A stretch of DNA of 64,000 nt, taken from assembly GCF_921293095.1 (NCBI RefSeq), contig NC_060251.1, positions 65,551,585 through 65,615,584 on the forward strand, given 5' to 3'. Position 1 is the stretch's first letter. Each line of letters starts with the position of its first letter. The position numbers were made by a program, and so were the translations under genes. Origin of the DNA: Ischnura elegans. Its lineage: Eukaryota; Arthropoda; Insecta; Odonata; Coenagrionidae. The notes beneath the pieces were generated by a model that saw only the letters and a list, made by a program, of their open reading frames with translations, had not been told where the DNA came from and did no database searches. This document shows positions 30,501 through 37,791 of this stretch, piece by piece.

Positions 30501-31684
30501 TAATGCTATCCAGATTCTTTAATTCCCATGACTGTTAACTTTTTCCCCAACAAAATTAATGAAAATTTCAATGCTGTTCACATGGCAGATTTGAAAAATA
30601 TCACATTTGTATAATTCATCATAATAGTAAACATTTTAGAACAGTGACCTCAATCCGGGGTAATTGCACATCCATTTTTGTAAGTTTGGTTGTGACGTGA
30701 TAGTATGTAATGGCATAAAATTTCACCATCCACAAATTCCAGAAAATTATGTTAAATTTAATCACAGTAATAATTTAAAATGTGCTGTTCACTTTATGTG
30801 ATCAGTTCCCATTGACCCTTCTGCAATACAATCTTATAATTTTGCCCCATCCTGCTTCATACTCCTATTCACCCTTGCTTCCACTACGATTCTCTACATC
30901 ATATTTTGTGTGAGGATTTTACATTTACAATGCTCAATACTTTCATGCCTCTAAAGGATATTCTCCCTTCAATTTCTATCCTTGATTGCCATACATGATA
31001 AATGTATTCTCATGAGACATTTTTTCCGATAAATATGTTCTTAGTGATATTTTTTGATGAATGTATTCTCATGTTGCTGAATGAATTGGCAGTGAAAGGT
31101 TTTCAAGCCACCATTGCTCAATTCTAGTCATGCGCTTATTTGTTGTGCAGTTACCTTTAGTGGTGGATATATATGTGTGTGGGATGCGAGGGGGCGCAAA
31201 CCCTCCCCTTGTGGGGCTGCCTGCATTGCCAAACATTGAAGAACCACAATTTTAACTTTTTTATATCGTAAGATGGTATTGTCTTGTATATGTATTATCA
31301 GGTTAGATAAAACTTTCTCATGCTTTGAATGCGACTTGATTACTCTTTTATTATGATAAAAGTAAAGGTAGCTCAAGGTATCTTTTGCACCCTCGAGTTT
31401 TTTCTGTATTCGCTTCTGGCTACTGTAATGGTGGCTCCTGTCTTCAAGCCAACCTTTATTCATCTCTTGTACCAAAGAAAGTATTTCAATGACAAATTTC
31501 AATGATTTTCTTTACAGCTGCTAATCTGCTCTGGAATAATCTTCTGGAAGACCCTGGACAGAAGTCAACTCATCTGAAACCTATTTTCCATAGGTTCAAT
31601 TGTCCAACACCTGAAAACCCATTCCTGCGAACTTTCAACAACTCTGCTTTGAATACAAAGAAGTTCTCATTTACAAATGCATAA
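9449..31684 (+). CDS. Phospholipase B1-like secreted SGNH hydrolase, 386 aa, 7 exons
   Basis: Predicted join: 9449-9514, 23202-23421, 25037-25263, 25992-26148, 26973-27127, 27909-28077, 31518-31684. All introns are GT-AG and phases agree at every junction (1161 nt, 386 codons plus stop). The product belongs to the phospholipase B/GDSL lipase family, which hydrolyses sn-2 and sn-1 acyl esters of glycerophospholipids outside the cell. Evidence in order: N-terminal signal peptide, cysteine-containing linker, GDSLTAG with nucleophile Ser68, [13 protein letters not shown] (residues 177-181), and DCFHFS giving Asp320 and His323. No C-terminal membrane anchor is visible, unlike the vertebrate four-repeat PLB1, so a secreted single-domain form is expected, as in other insects. 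An additional small exon inside the 13.7-kb first intron cannot be excluded. A candidate poly(A) signal lies at 32345. Confidence 0.92.
9945..10164. repeat. 103-bp duplication, two copies 117 bp apart
   Basis: Positions 9945-10047 recur without visible change at 10062-10164, separated by a 14-bp spacer (gtatcgtagaattg). Both start taggggaaaaattttag and end ctatcatcttc. Identity over 103 bp indicates a recent local duplication, or an assembly artefact. Confidence 0.9.
11397..11691 (+). mobile_element. MITE, GTGGCGCAGC family, copy 1
   Basis: About 295 bp. It starts gtggcgcagcgagggg followed by ggataaacccccccc, and ends agctgcgcccc, so the ends form short inverted termini (GTGGCGCAGC versus GGGGCGCAGC). 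The interior is AT-rich. A second copy lies in the opposite orientation at 29286-29580 and aligns along its whole length, for example at cagagaaatttttaag and gattaataaaatatc. There is no ORF. Confidence 0.7.
12045..12185 (-). mobile_element. tRNA-derived SINE, minus strand
   Basis: Read on the minus strand, the sequence starts gtcgggagagcgaggtagcc with an A box TAGCCTCGTGGG (12157-12168). A B box AGATTCGAATCC follows (about 12117-12128), then a tail ending in the ctccaccagatagg and acccaagaaaaa blocks. Box spacing is tRNA-like. A typical arthropod SINE, inserted in PLB1-like intron 1. Confidence 0.7.
12525..12790 (+). mobile_element. 3' end of a non-LTR retrotransposon (jockey/I-type)
   Basis: An in-frame stretch ending at the TAG at 12671-12673 translates to ...[12 protein letters not shown] then [13 protein letters not shown], the characteristic C-terminus of jockey/I/R1-group reverse transcriptase proteins (usually RTIxDWN). 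A short 3' UTR follows (gccacacgccttttaggcgg, then ctcgcggggtattatg), ending in an (atgtag)n tail at 12770-12788. It is heavily 5'-truncated. The 3' UTR recurs in degraded form at about 62275-62335 and 63225-63310. Confidence 0.75.
14057..14565 (-). mobile_element. 5'-truncated LINE, minus strand, nested in a MITE
   Basis: The 14252-14503 frame encodes [20 protein letters not shown] followed by a block with [11 protein letters not shown], a reverse-transcriptase C-terminal tail typical of CR1/jockey-like LINEs. Downstream on the minus strand come the CCAATCTTAGGATT blocks and a gatgac-rich simple tail at about 14057-14075, consistent with a LINE 3' end. It interrupts the MITE at 13880-14729. 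Confidence 0.7.
14252..14503 (-). pseudogene. LINE reverse-transcriptase C-terminal fragment, 83 aa
   Basis: Only the extreme C-terminal tail of a non-LTR retrotransposon polyprotein remains, ending [12 protein letters not shown]. It has no reverse-transcriptase core and cannot be functional alone. The neighbouring GC-rich frames at 14697-15188 are not related to it. Confidence 0.65.
15141..15441 (-). mobile_element. MITE, GGGCGTACCCAG family, intact copy
   Basis: Starts CCATGGGCGTTCCCAGC and ends GGTACGCCCGTACC-like (on the + strand tatgggtacgcccgtacc), with G/C runs just inside both ends and an AT-rich core. It is the inverse-orientation relative of the MITE into which the piggyBac at 2928-6430 inserted. 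It abuts a LINE fragment at 15445. No ORF. Confidence 0.65.
15445..15595 (-). mobile_element. LINE 3' fragment, copy 1 of 4
   Basis: On the minus strand this matches the LINE fragment at 17395-17740, including the gaaagccgttt and gtgaaatgaacgttaggtaagc blocks. It therefore belongs to the family also found at 33509-33850 and 55283-55592. Short and decayed. Confidence 0.6.
16788..17365. mobile_element. Probable repeat with two tandem ACGTCA boxes
   Basis: The 14-mer CCACGTTACGTCAC occurs at 16818-16831 and 16833-16846. The segment then runs through the aaggtttccttcatttgatagg and ctagcagggtactctacgc blocks to ttggagtaggtacttgggtccc at about 17355. The abrupt composition changes and position next to other repeats suggest an old transposable element, but no second copy lies in this window, so the limits and class are uncertain. 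Confidence 0.35.
17395..17740 (+). mobile_element. LINE 3' fragment, copy 2 of 4
   Basis: Aligned with copies at 33509-33850 and 55283-55592: gtggtgaatgagga, gaggagacagagatgg, cgttaggtaagc, cagaacgaaagggagt, then a 3' end ccttaagcggtagaatacc with a gataataatgg tail. The best-preserved copy encodes a reverse-transcriptase C-terminal tail. This copy has many frame breaks. Confidence 0.65.
18736..18855. repeat. 60-bp tandem duplication
   Basis: 18736-18795 and 18796-18855 are adjacent near-copies (atgagtatggaaacctcaag versus atgagtatgaaaacctcaag, ending tttcatctt), with about six differences. This is an older duplication than those at 9945 and 40728. Confidence 0.85.
22136..22531. repeat. 29-bp perfect direct repeat around a 338-bp segment
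   Basis: cacctaagagtgatggactg plus attaaggtg occurs at 22136-22164 and 22503-22531. The segment between includes a markedly GC-rich part (about 22265-22500) in AT-rich flanks. It may be a target-site duplication around a retroelement, or a local duplication. No matching element ends were recognised. Confidence 0.6.
22788..23086. mobile_element. 299-bp MITE, PIF/Harbinger-like
   Basis: The ends GGCCCCTTGCACAC (22788) and GTGTGCAAGGGGCC (23086) are inverted repeats. They extend inward through the accgattttggatggccggtaaaa arm and its mirror, with a few mismatches. Direct TCA triplets flank it (22785-22787 and 23087-23089), consistent with the 3-bp target duplication of PIF/Harbinger elements. 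The core is rich in ccgg/gccggc palindromes. No coding capacity. It ends 115 bp before PLB1-like exon 2. Confidence 0.8.
23202..23421 (+). CDS. PLB1-like exon 2: GDSL nucleophile block
   Basis: Opens after ctacctcgcag and encodes residues 23-95 plus one base. Contains [20 protein letters not shown] followed by SLTAG, SGNH block I with nucleophile Ser68, then [13 protein letters not shown]. The exon is GC- and CpG-rich compared with its introns. Donor: ATGG|gtgagc. Confidence 0.93.
23422..25036 (+). other. PLB1-like intron 2
   Basis: gtgagc...tgtgcag. It holds the MITE copy at 23433-23762. I recognise nothing in 23763-25036. Confidence 0.75.
23433..23762 (+). mobile_element. MITE copy, GGGCCGG...CTAGTTC family, uninterrupted
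   Basis: Starts agggccggcgctaggag twelve bases after the exon 2 donor and ends ccaccctagttctgg, with an AT-rich centre. Same family and orientation as the copy at 13880-14729. It defines the family at about 330 bp and shows the 500-bp LINE insertion in the other copy. Confidence 0.7.
25037..25263 (+). CDS. PLB1-like exon 3: oxyanion-hole Gly block
   Basis: Encodes residues 96-171. Contains [20 protein letters not shown], then [20 protein letters not shown] and GAMDQDL. The NVAVAGA segment corresponds to SGNH block II. It ends in phase 0 at CACTGGAAG|gtaagg. Confidence 0.93.
25264..25991 (+). other. PLB1-like intron 3
   Basis: gtaagg...tttttcag. I see no repeat or other feature in it. The open frame running through its first part is read-through from exon 3. 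Confidence 0.75.
25992..26148 (+). CDS. PLB1-like exon 4: GTND block
   Basis: Encodes residues 172-223 plus one base. [16 protein letters not shown] carries the conserved Gly-Thr-Asn-Asp of SGNH block III, with Asn180 in the oxyanion hole. It ends [12 protein letters not shown], typical of phospholipase B. Donor: ccat|gtaagt. Confidence 0.93.
26149..26972 (+). other. PLB1-like intron 4
   Basis: gtaagt...ctaattgcag. Two CT/AG-rich segments (about 26340-26400 and 26500-26590) look like remnants of an old MITE, but their limits are unclear. Confidence 0.65.
26973..27127 (+). CDS. PLB1-like exon 5
   Basis: Encodes residues 225-275 after completing Tyr224 across the junction. [20 protein letters not shown] is followed by [13 protein letters not shown]; the Cys-Pro-Cys segment is conserved in the family. 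Ends EVAM|gtaaat. Confidence 0.92.
27128..27908 (+). other. PLB1-like intron 5
   Basis: gtaaat...gatcacag, AT-rich. I see no recognisable feature in it. Confidence 0.75.
27909..28077 (+). CDS. PLB1-like exon 6: Asp/His catalytic block
   Basis: Encodes residues 276-331 plus one base. [20 protein letters not shown] is followed by [20 protein letters not shown]. Asp320 and His323 form SGNH block V and complete the triad with Ser68. Donor: TAGAG|gtaata. Confidence 0.93.
29286..29580 (-). mobile_element. MITE, GTGGCGCAGC family, copy 2
   Basis: Reverse-complement counterpart of 11397-11691, alignable end to end with roughly three quarters of positions visibly alike. Begins (minus strand) aagtggcacagtgagggggg and ends cctagctgcactt. 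Confidence 0.7.
29640..29725 (-). mobile_element. Degraded tRNA-derived SINE
   Basis: Minus strand reads gggtcggtgtgttggctagtg, then ttggcctcccatttccag, then ggcctaagttcctatcctgacc. The TGGCTAGTGTTGG A-box-like and AGTTCCTATCC B-box-like segments are tRNA-spaced, but the B box has several mismatches. An old insertion. Confidence 0.45.
31068..31152 (+). repeat. 85-bp repeat, copy 1 (intron 6)
   Basis: ctcatgttgctgaatgaatt...gtgcagtt. Copy 2 is at 31897-31981, exactly 829 bp downstream in the 3' UTR, with about ten differences. The shared core includes ttttcaagccaccattgctc and aattctagtcatgc. Confidence 0.85.
31518..31684 (+). CDS. PLB1-like exon 7: C-terminus and stop
   Basis: Completes Ala332, then [32 protein letters not shown] and the TAA at 31682-31684. 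The C-terminus is polar, with no transmembrane segment or GPI-type hydrophobic tail, which supports secretion. Confidence 0.92.
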
Positions 31685-32370
31685 AAAATGTCATGAAAGA
31701 AGACTGACAGAAATGAGAATCCTTCACAAATGTGATCTCCAATGTGCAATGACAATACTTAATGAAACCCTTGCTCAGCATCAACCCTTTTTCTGCCAAT
31801 GTAATTGGTAGTTCCAATGATCATTGAATTATTTAAAATTCAATGTTCCTCTGCAATCATGCTCACTGATATTTATTGGCACCCTGGAAAACTTTGCTCA
31901 TGTCACTAAATGAATTGGCAGTAAAAGGGTTTCAAGCCACCATTGCTCAATTCTAGTCATGCACTTCTTGGTAGTGCAGTTGTGGTAATGGTGGCTCCTT
32001 AAAGTGATTTTCCTATTATACATATACTGCAACTAATAATCCATGTATGTATACATATCAATGAACCAAGTGCCTTGAAGGCCTTCCCCTGCATTGTATT
32101 ATCTGCCCGAGAAATGTTAATGGGCTGGAAATGTTCCTATGTTGTCAAGATAAGGATCAAGTAATGAACATTTGTCAAGGATCCATCCTGGGTCCTCCAA
32201 TTTTAATGTGTTAAAACTGGCAAATTGCCTTTATAATGTGTACCAGCATTGTACATTTTTAGTTCTGTATATCCACACATGCTCTAATAGTTCAAAGTAA
32301 AATGTTTCATCTATACTGCTTAGTGTTTGATACACTCCATTATCAATAAATTACAAGAGAAAAATTGTAA
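31685..32370 (+). other. PLB1-like 3' UTR with poly(A) signal
   Basis: Non-coding sequence after the stop. A canonical AATAAA lies at 32345-32350 (caataaattacaag). It contains the second copy of the 85-bp repeat (31897-31981). The exact cleavage point is unknown; a further AATAAA near 32871 is an alternative. Confidence 0.55.
31897..31981 (+). repeat. 85-bp repeat, copy 2 (3' UTR)
   Basis: Partner of 31068-31152. The two copies bracket the last coding exon. The sequence after this copy (gtggtaatggtggctcct) resembles 31423-31440 (ctgtaatggtggctcctg), so copy 1 may itself have been split by an insertion of about 270 bp. Confidence 0.85.
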
Positions 32371-32469
32371 AATGAAGATTTTCAATTTCTTTACAGAATA
32401 TAAATGTACCCTAAATTAAATCCTTTGACTGTAACCACATGTGAACAGAGGCATACCACTCAATCAGTT

Positions 32470-32850
32470 ATTCAATCTGTATGTGACATGACACAAGAGT
32501 ATTAAAAGGAAAAAAAAGTGGACTGTATATTTTATTATTATGCGCCGAGAGTCCCACACCATCCAAAATCACCACCCATTTGAGTGCTGGGCTCCCGTCG
32601 ATGTCCTCCTCAGGCAGCGTCGGTTCGAGATCCTTCCTACACGATGACACATTCACAGCTGCCGTTCACGGCCAACAACCACGAAAACAATACTTTTAAA
32701 CAATTAAACTCTCGCCCACACGGGCGCCCAACAAACAGCAAATGAAGCGAGTGGCAATTACAGCATAGGACTCCCTATGCTGCGATGCTCCCTATGGCGC
32801 GAACACAATCAGTCGCTTGCACTGAAGTAAAGCAAGTGCAGCACTGCTTC
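32470..32850 (-). other. CpG-bearing block with a short open frame
   Basis: Composition rises in GC and CpG between AT-rich flanks. On the minus strand a frame of about 60 codons (up to 32656) includes SSCRKDLEPTLPEEDIDGSP followed by ALKWVVILDGVG. It is closed upstream by a TGA, has no good ATG, and no family is recognised. It could be a 5' exon or promoter of an unannotated minus-strand transcript, or a retrogene remnant. Confidence 0.3.
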
Positions 32851-33508
32851 AGTATCTAATTTTTTTCTGGAAATAAATATAGAAACCCATAAGTAATAGT
32901 TTTGAAATGTCTTCGCACATGGTACACGATTTGGTATATCAGCCCATTTACTAAAAATATTTATGGGTAAAGAAGGAAACCAAAAAAATTAGGTCAGACA
33001 CAGAACATACTCATCACTTTGATTAATGTGGTACCTAATGTAACTCAGCATTTTCAAATGTAATGGAAAGAAAAATATTGTTGGTTTGATTATATTTGTG
33101 CGTTACTTGGTCTGTTAAGCTGGGGCCATTTTTTGTTTAAAAAAGATGGACAATATGAACTTTGAAATCAAATTTAGTCAAATCATTGTGAGGGCATGGC
33201 ATCAAGGTTGGTCGTCAGAGACATGTAAGATCATTGACATCATTTAGTGAGGCAAGAATAAGTAGTAATTTTGGCCGATAAACTTGGATATGAAATCTCT
33301 ACCGGTGATCTAAAAGTAGAGCATCACATCTTGTGCGAGGGTCATAGGTTAATGAGGAGGGAGTGTAAAACCTTTTCTATCTGCTCCACATTCTCACCAA
33401 ATTTCGTCCTGTCACAACAAATCAGCAGTGATGAATGATTCCACATGAATACAATTCATGCTGTGTGGTAATATGTATTGCGCAACTACTCTCTCATTTT
33501 TCCATTGC
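32851..33508. other. Intergenic DNA, nothing recognised
   Basis: AT-rich sequence between the PLB1-like gene and the LINE fragment. No gene or repeat identified. Confidence 0.5.
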
Positions 33509-33850
33509 AGATAACAATGGGAGGGAACAGTAAAGTGCTGAACATGGTGGGTGAGGAGAGATAGCTTCTAGATGAGATAGAGATGAGACAGATGGTATGG
33601 ATGGAGCGATTACTTAGTGGGGAGGGGATGTTGAAAATAGTGCTAGAGGATAGAATGCTTAGTAAACGAGGGAGAGGAAGGAAGAGAATAGGATTTTTTT
33701 TTAGATAGAATGAAAGGAAGTCGGCCTTAATAAGAATTGAAGAGGGAAGTGCATGCAGGAAGGGGAGTCTTCCAGAATGCTATGTGAGTACTCCATGGAA
33801 ACCTACCTTAATGGGCGCAATACTTAAAGCAATAGGTCATAGCTATTACA
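33509..33850 (+). mobile_element. LINE 3' fragment, copy 3 of 4
   Basis: Shares with 55283-55592 the blocks agtaaagtgctgaacatggt, atggatggagcgattactta, gtaaacgagggagaggaagg, aaaggaagtcggcctta and ctccatggaaacctacctta. In the better copy these encode a reverse-transcriptase tail. Broken reading frame, 5'-truncated. Confidence 0.7.
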
Positions 33851-34083
33851 AGTAGCAAAATACTATAATAATAATTATATTTTCAAATTGCAGTCCTATT
33901 AATTCTGGTAATGTTACTCTTTCTTTGCTCCATTTCCCTTGCTTTCTCCAGTGTCATTTAGGTAGTATTTTTATTTAGCTTCCTGCCATCCTCTTTATGA
34001 CCTCTCATATTTTGATGCCTTTGAAGTCCAATGGAAGAAAACCCACTCAGAACTCATTAGTACCCTGTCTGTTGTAACCCACT

Positions 34084-34464
34084 CCTATACCATTTTCCCG
34101 AACTGAAGGCGGCTGGGTGGAAAATAGAAAGTAGCCAATGGGAAGCGCTGCCCCTTCCACCTCTCCGTTCCCCTCCATCCCTTTCCCTTTTCCCCTCCGC
34201 TCCCGTCCATCCGGTCGACCGGTGTTGCCAGCCTTGGGAGTAACGGTACTTTCGGGGGCAGCAGAATGAGCGCTCGGCGATCTCCAAAGATTCGGCTTGG
34301 CAACACTGCCAGCTGGAGAGCGATGTGCACTCAACGGAGTTCGGAGAGAGACTGCGGGCTCTTGCACACTTTCTCCTGTCGCTCTTCTGTGATTGGCTAG
34401 AAGAGTGGGTGGGTTGCGAGCACGCTCAAGGTCAGCCGCCTTCAGTTCGGGAAAATGGTATAGG
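34084..34464. mobile_element. 381-bp element with 32-bp perfect inverted termini
   Basis: 34084-34115 (cctataccattttcccgaac then tgaaggcggctg) is the exact reverse complement of 34433-34464. The similarity continues imperfectly inward through paired ccaat/attgg boxes. The interior is GC-rich and non-coding; the overlapping minus-strand frames at 34047-34517 are by-products of its composition. A non-autonomous TIR transposon is likely. I could not identify a target duplication, so the superfamily is open. Confidence 0.75.
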
Positions 34465-35106
34465 TGTGTGAGTGTGATATTTCTAGATCGGAGAACAGTG
34501 CGCAAAGGATACCCCAAAGTGAAAGCAATGCCACTTATGACTGAGGGTCACTTATCACTCAACAAATGTGACTGTTACCAATTCAATTGTGAAGCTCTTC
34601 CAGAGCCTTTCTAATCTTAATGAGTTCTAATGTAAATTTTTACATGACCAACTTTTCGGAAGTGGTGCAAGGGCCAAGCTAAAATATGTGAATGTAATGA
34701 AAGGGTAACAGATTTCCTCAAAACAACTCCACAACTTCCCCAATCTCTGCCAATACAAGCTTTTGCTGCTATTTTTAGCTACTCCTGAATTTCTTACATA
34801 TCTAGCCGTAACTCAAAAAAAAAAATCATATTGTTAATTCTGAAAAAGAGGGCAAAGTCTCTGCCATACCTCTAAACCATCCTCAGTATTGGTGCTTCTT
34901 GTTTTTTTTCAGCTCGTCATTGCCTTTTGAATCAGAGTGGAAGATATAATGAATGCATCCTCTTTCCCTTCCTCTTTTCTACCTCACCCTCCCCATATCT
35001 TGTCCACCCGACCTCCTGCCCTCCCTGGGGAGTGTAATAGACTTCTGCTGTACCCACTGATGTAAGACTGTGGTGGATTACCACTGACTTCCACCAGTTT
35101 TGCATT
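34465..35106. other. Intergenic DNA, nothing recognised
   Basis: No gene or repeat identified. Confidence 0.5.
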
Positions 35107-35267
35107 ACTGTATATATCTTATTATATAATCCCCCCTTTTTTTCCAAAAACGCCTGTGGTAAAGGTAAAGGGGGGGAGACTATATTCCTATGCATTTTTT
35201 CAATTTTTTTCCCAAAACTGAAGCCACAAAATTAGGGGGGGGGGGACTATATTCGGAGAAATATGGT
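35107..35267. mobile_element. MITE-like element with poly-G/C termini
   Basis: Ends tactgtatatatcttattat plus ataatcccccc and ggggggactatattcggaga plus aatatggta are imperfect inverted repeats. A second internal gggggggagactatattcc motif lies at 35170-35189. Short, non-coding. Class uncertain. Confidence 0.5.
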
Positions 35268-36900
35268 AATTAGTGAGGGAAAAATTTTAGCTTATGTCAT
35301 AGCTTCAATATCACAAATTCTAGTTTAGGATGGGACCCATCTGGTGGATTTGAATGGAAAAAGTAAAATCCACCTTTATGAGAATTTAGCTTTCCCTTCC
35401 ACCTTGCTTGGCGACACCCAGTGGCTACCTGAGCCAACTCACCCCTGCATCACCTTGGTGATAAATTTAACCCCTCTACCCTCCTGCCCCACTGATAAAT
35501 TTTATGAATGTTAAAAATTTTCTGCATCCATTTTTGATAGGATTCAAATGAGATAGAAAAAAATGCACTATAAAGCAGCTGTTGCCATTTTGTTATATTA
35601 ATAGCAGAACAGAACATATGTTATGAGTGATCAATGTCAAAAATTCATTAGTGCTTTATTGTTGTGTTATTTAAGCTATGGGCATTATCAGGGTCGGCCT
35701 GGAGTGATTGGCGGCCCCCAGCTGGGACTCACGATGGGGCACTCCAAATCGATTGACATGGGAAATTTTAGGTCTTGAAATTGCATCAGCAATCGCTGAC
35801 CAGCCAACCTGGCGAGACCATCCCTGGGAAATATTTTGTTTTTATTGATGAAAATATAAGGGGAAAGGCCACAAACTTGCATGCATTGCATTATATAATC
35901 CAGCGTAGTCCAATGAATATATAATCATAGCATCATATATCTGGAATATAGCTGTAAGAATGTTAAATCCCCTCTACACAAATAAGTATTGCAAAAATAT
36001 ATCATATCATACAAAACCTTAGCACTCCTATGCATACTGTTATTTTTGTAATAAAGTTTTAAAATATTGTTGCTATTATTACTAATACCCATTCAGCACT
36101 ATTATTTGTATTTATAAAAACAAGCTACTGTTTGGTATGTGCTTATATGCCCAAGTTGCAAATAATGATATCCCTCACAAAAAAAAAATTTCTTGCAAAT
36201 AGTTTTGTGTATGCATTAAAATAATTTTAATATCAAATTTATTAATTTAATTTTTTTGGAAACAAAAAAGGAGGCCTTGGACAGAATGAGGTGGAGACGA
36301 CTTTGTTGTGTTGGGACCTTCCAGTGAAAGGCAGAAAACAATGCACTAATAAAATCTTCAATTTTTTTTGTCTTTTATACTGTGTCTTACCCAACCTAGG
36401 TTATAATTGCGTAAATAAAATTTCATATTTAACTCCATGAGGGAGTGAGTAACATAAATTGATAAGAAATTTTATTGTAATATTGAAAATATTCCATAGC
36501 AAAAGAGCACACAATTCTTTTACAAATATCTAAATGAAAAATAATTGCGAAAATTAATGTTAAAAAGTTTTTTACTTCGTTTCCTTGTCTCAACCTACCT
36601 TGCACTACGGAGGCCAGCATAAAATTATTGCCATAAATTTTCCATTGAATGTTGCACATTTGTGCTTCATTATGTAGTAAGTACAGATTACTCATGCTAA
36701 ATATATCAATGAAATATAGAAAAAATTGTTTTCAATAATTAAAAAGTACATATTCCTTCGCTATATCAAACCGACAAGAACGTTTATGACTGTACGAATT
36801 AGTTGTAATTTGAAATTCCGCGTTCAAGGGCAGGAAGAACTTAGCAAAAATTATCTAGATGTCTCCCCAGTCGCTTTTTCTTCCAGTGAGGAGAACTTGA
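35268..36900. other. Intergenic DNA upstream of misshapen
   Basis: Mostly AT-rich. The stretch 35690-35760 (gggtcggcctggagtgattg, then gcggccccc) looks like the GC-rich end of an old transposon, without a second copy here. No gene recognised. Confidence 0.45.
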
Positions 36901-37161
36901 ACTTCCGTCAATCGCCACTGTGTCGCTCAGCGGAGAATGACGTCACGCTTCGAGCGTTGTGAGGTTTTGATCAGTCGGAGTCTGCGCTCGCCCGAATAAT
37001 TTGATGTGTGTTTACCCTTGGATAATGCTTTGTTTAATCAGGTAGCGGAAAAGCTCAGGGCTTTTTAAAATCCCTACACTTTTCCCTGTAGTTTAACGTT
37101 CGTTTGTGGAGTAGGTGGAACACGGCCTGCTCTTCAGTGTTTTGTTCAGTCGGGAAACAAG
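36900..37161 (+). promoter_or_regulatory. misshapen promoter and 5' UTR
   Basis: A CpG-richer segment immediately upstream of the kinase start. It carries a full CRE palindrome TGACGTCA (36938-36945) and an arthropod-type initiator TCAGT (36971-36975), with no TATA box in a suitable position. The start ATG at 37162 has a strong context (acaagATGG). A 13-codon upstream ORF (37004-37045) would lie in the transcript if the 36971 initiator is used. Confidence 0.45.
37004..37045 (+). CDS. Short upstream ORF in the misshapen 5' UTR
   Basis: ATG at 37004, 13 codons (MCVYPWIMLCLIR), stop TAG at 37043-37045, ending 116 bp before the main start. Any effect on translation is inferred and depends on the real transcription start. 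Confidence 0.25.
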   Translation: MCVYPWIMLCLIR

Positions 37162-37227
37162 ATGGCGCAACATCTTGCCCCTAGTGTGAATTGCTCTTTG
37201 GACGACATTGATTTAAACGCTCTTAAG
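37162..37227 (+). CDS. msn: Misshapen kinase (MAP4K4/TNIK/MINK type), exon 1
   Basis: Encodes MAQHLAPSVNCSLDDIDLNA plus LK (22 codons), ending in phase 0 at AAG|gtaagc. The motif DIDLxxL just before the kinase domain is characteristic of GCK-IV Ste20 kinases (Drosophila msn; vertebrate MAP4K4, TNIK, MINK1). These cytoplasmic kinases act upstream of JNK and in Hippo, cytoskeletal and dorsal-closure signalling. It joins in phase to exon 2 at 37708. Start chosen on Kozak context and family alignment. Confidence 0.9.

Positions 37228-37791
<564 letters not shown>

Larger units (their letters stand above)
28078..31517 (+). other. PLB1-like intron 6 (3.4 kb)
   Basis: gtaata...tctttacag. It contains the MITE at 29286-29580, a degraded SINE at 29640-29725 and an 85-bp repeat at 31068-31152. 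A G-rich segment near 31175-31225 resembles a MITE end. I recognise nothing else in 28080-29280 or 29730-31060. Confidence 0.7.

Noticed and set aside
34047..34517. 156-codon open frame on the minus strand
   Set aside because: It runs straight through the 381-bp element with inverted termini, so its ends are the two mirror-image repeat arms. Not a gene.
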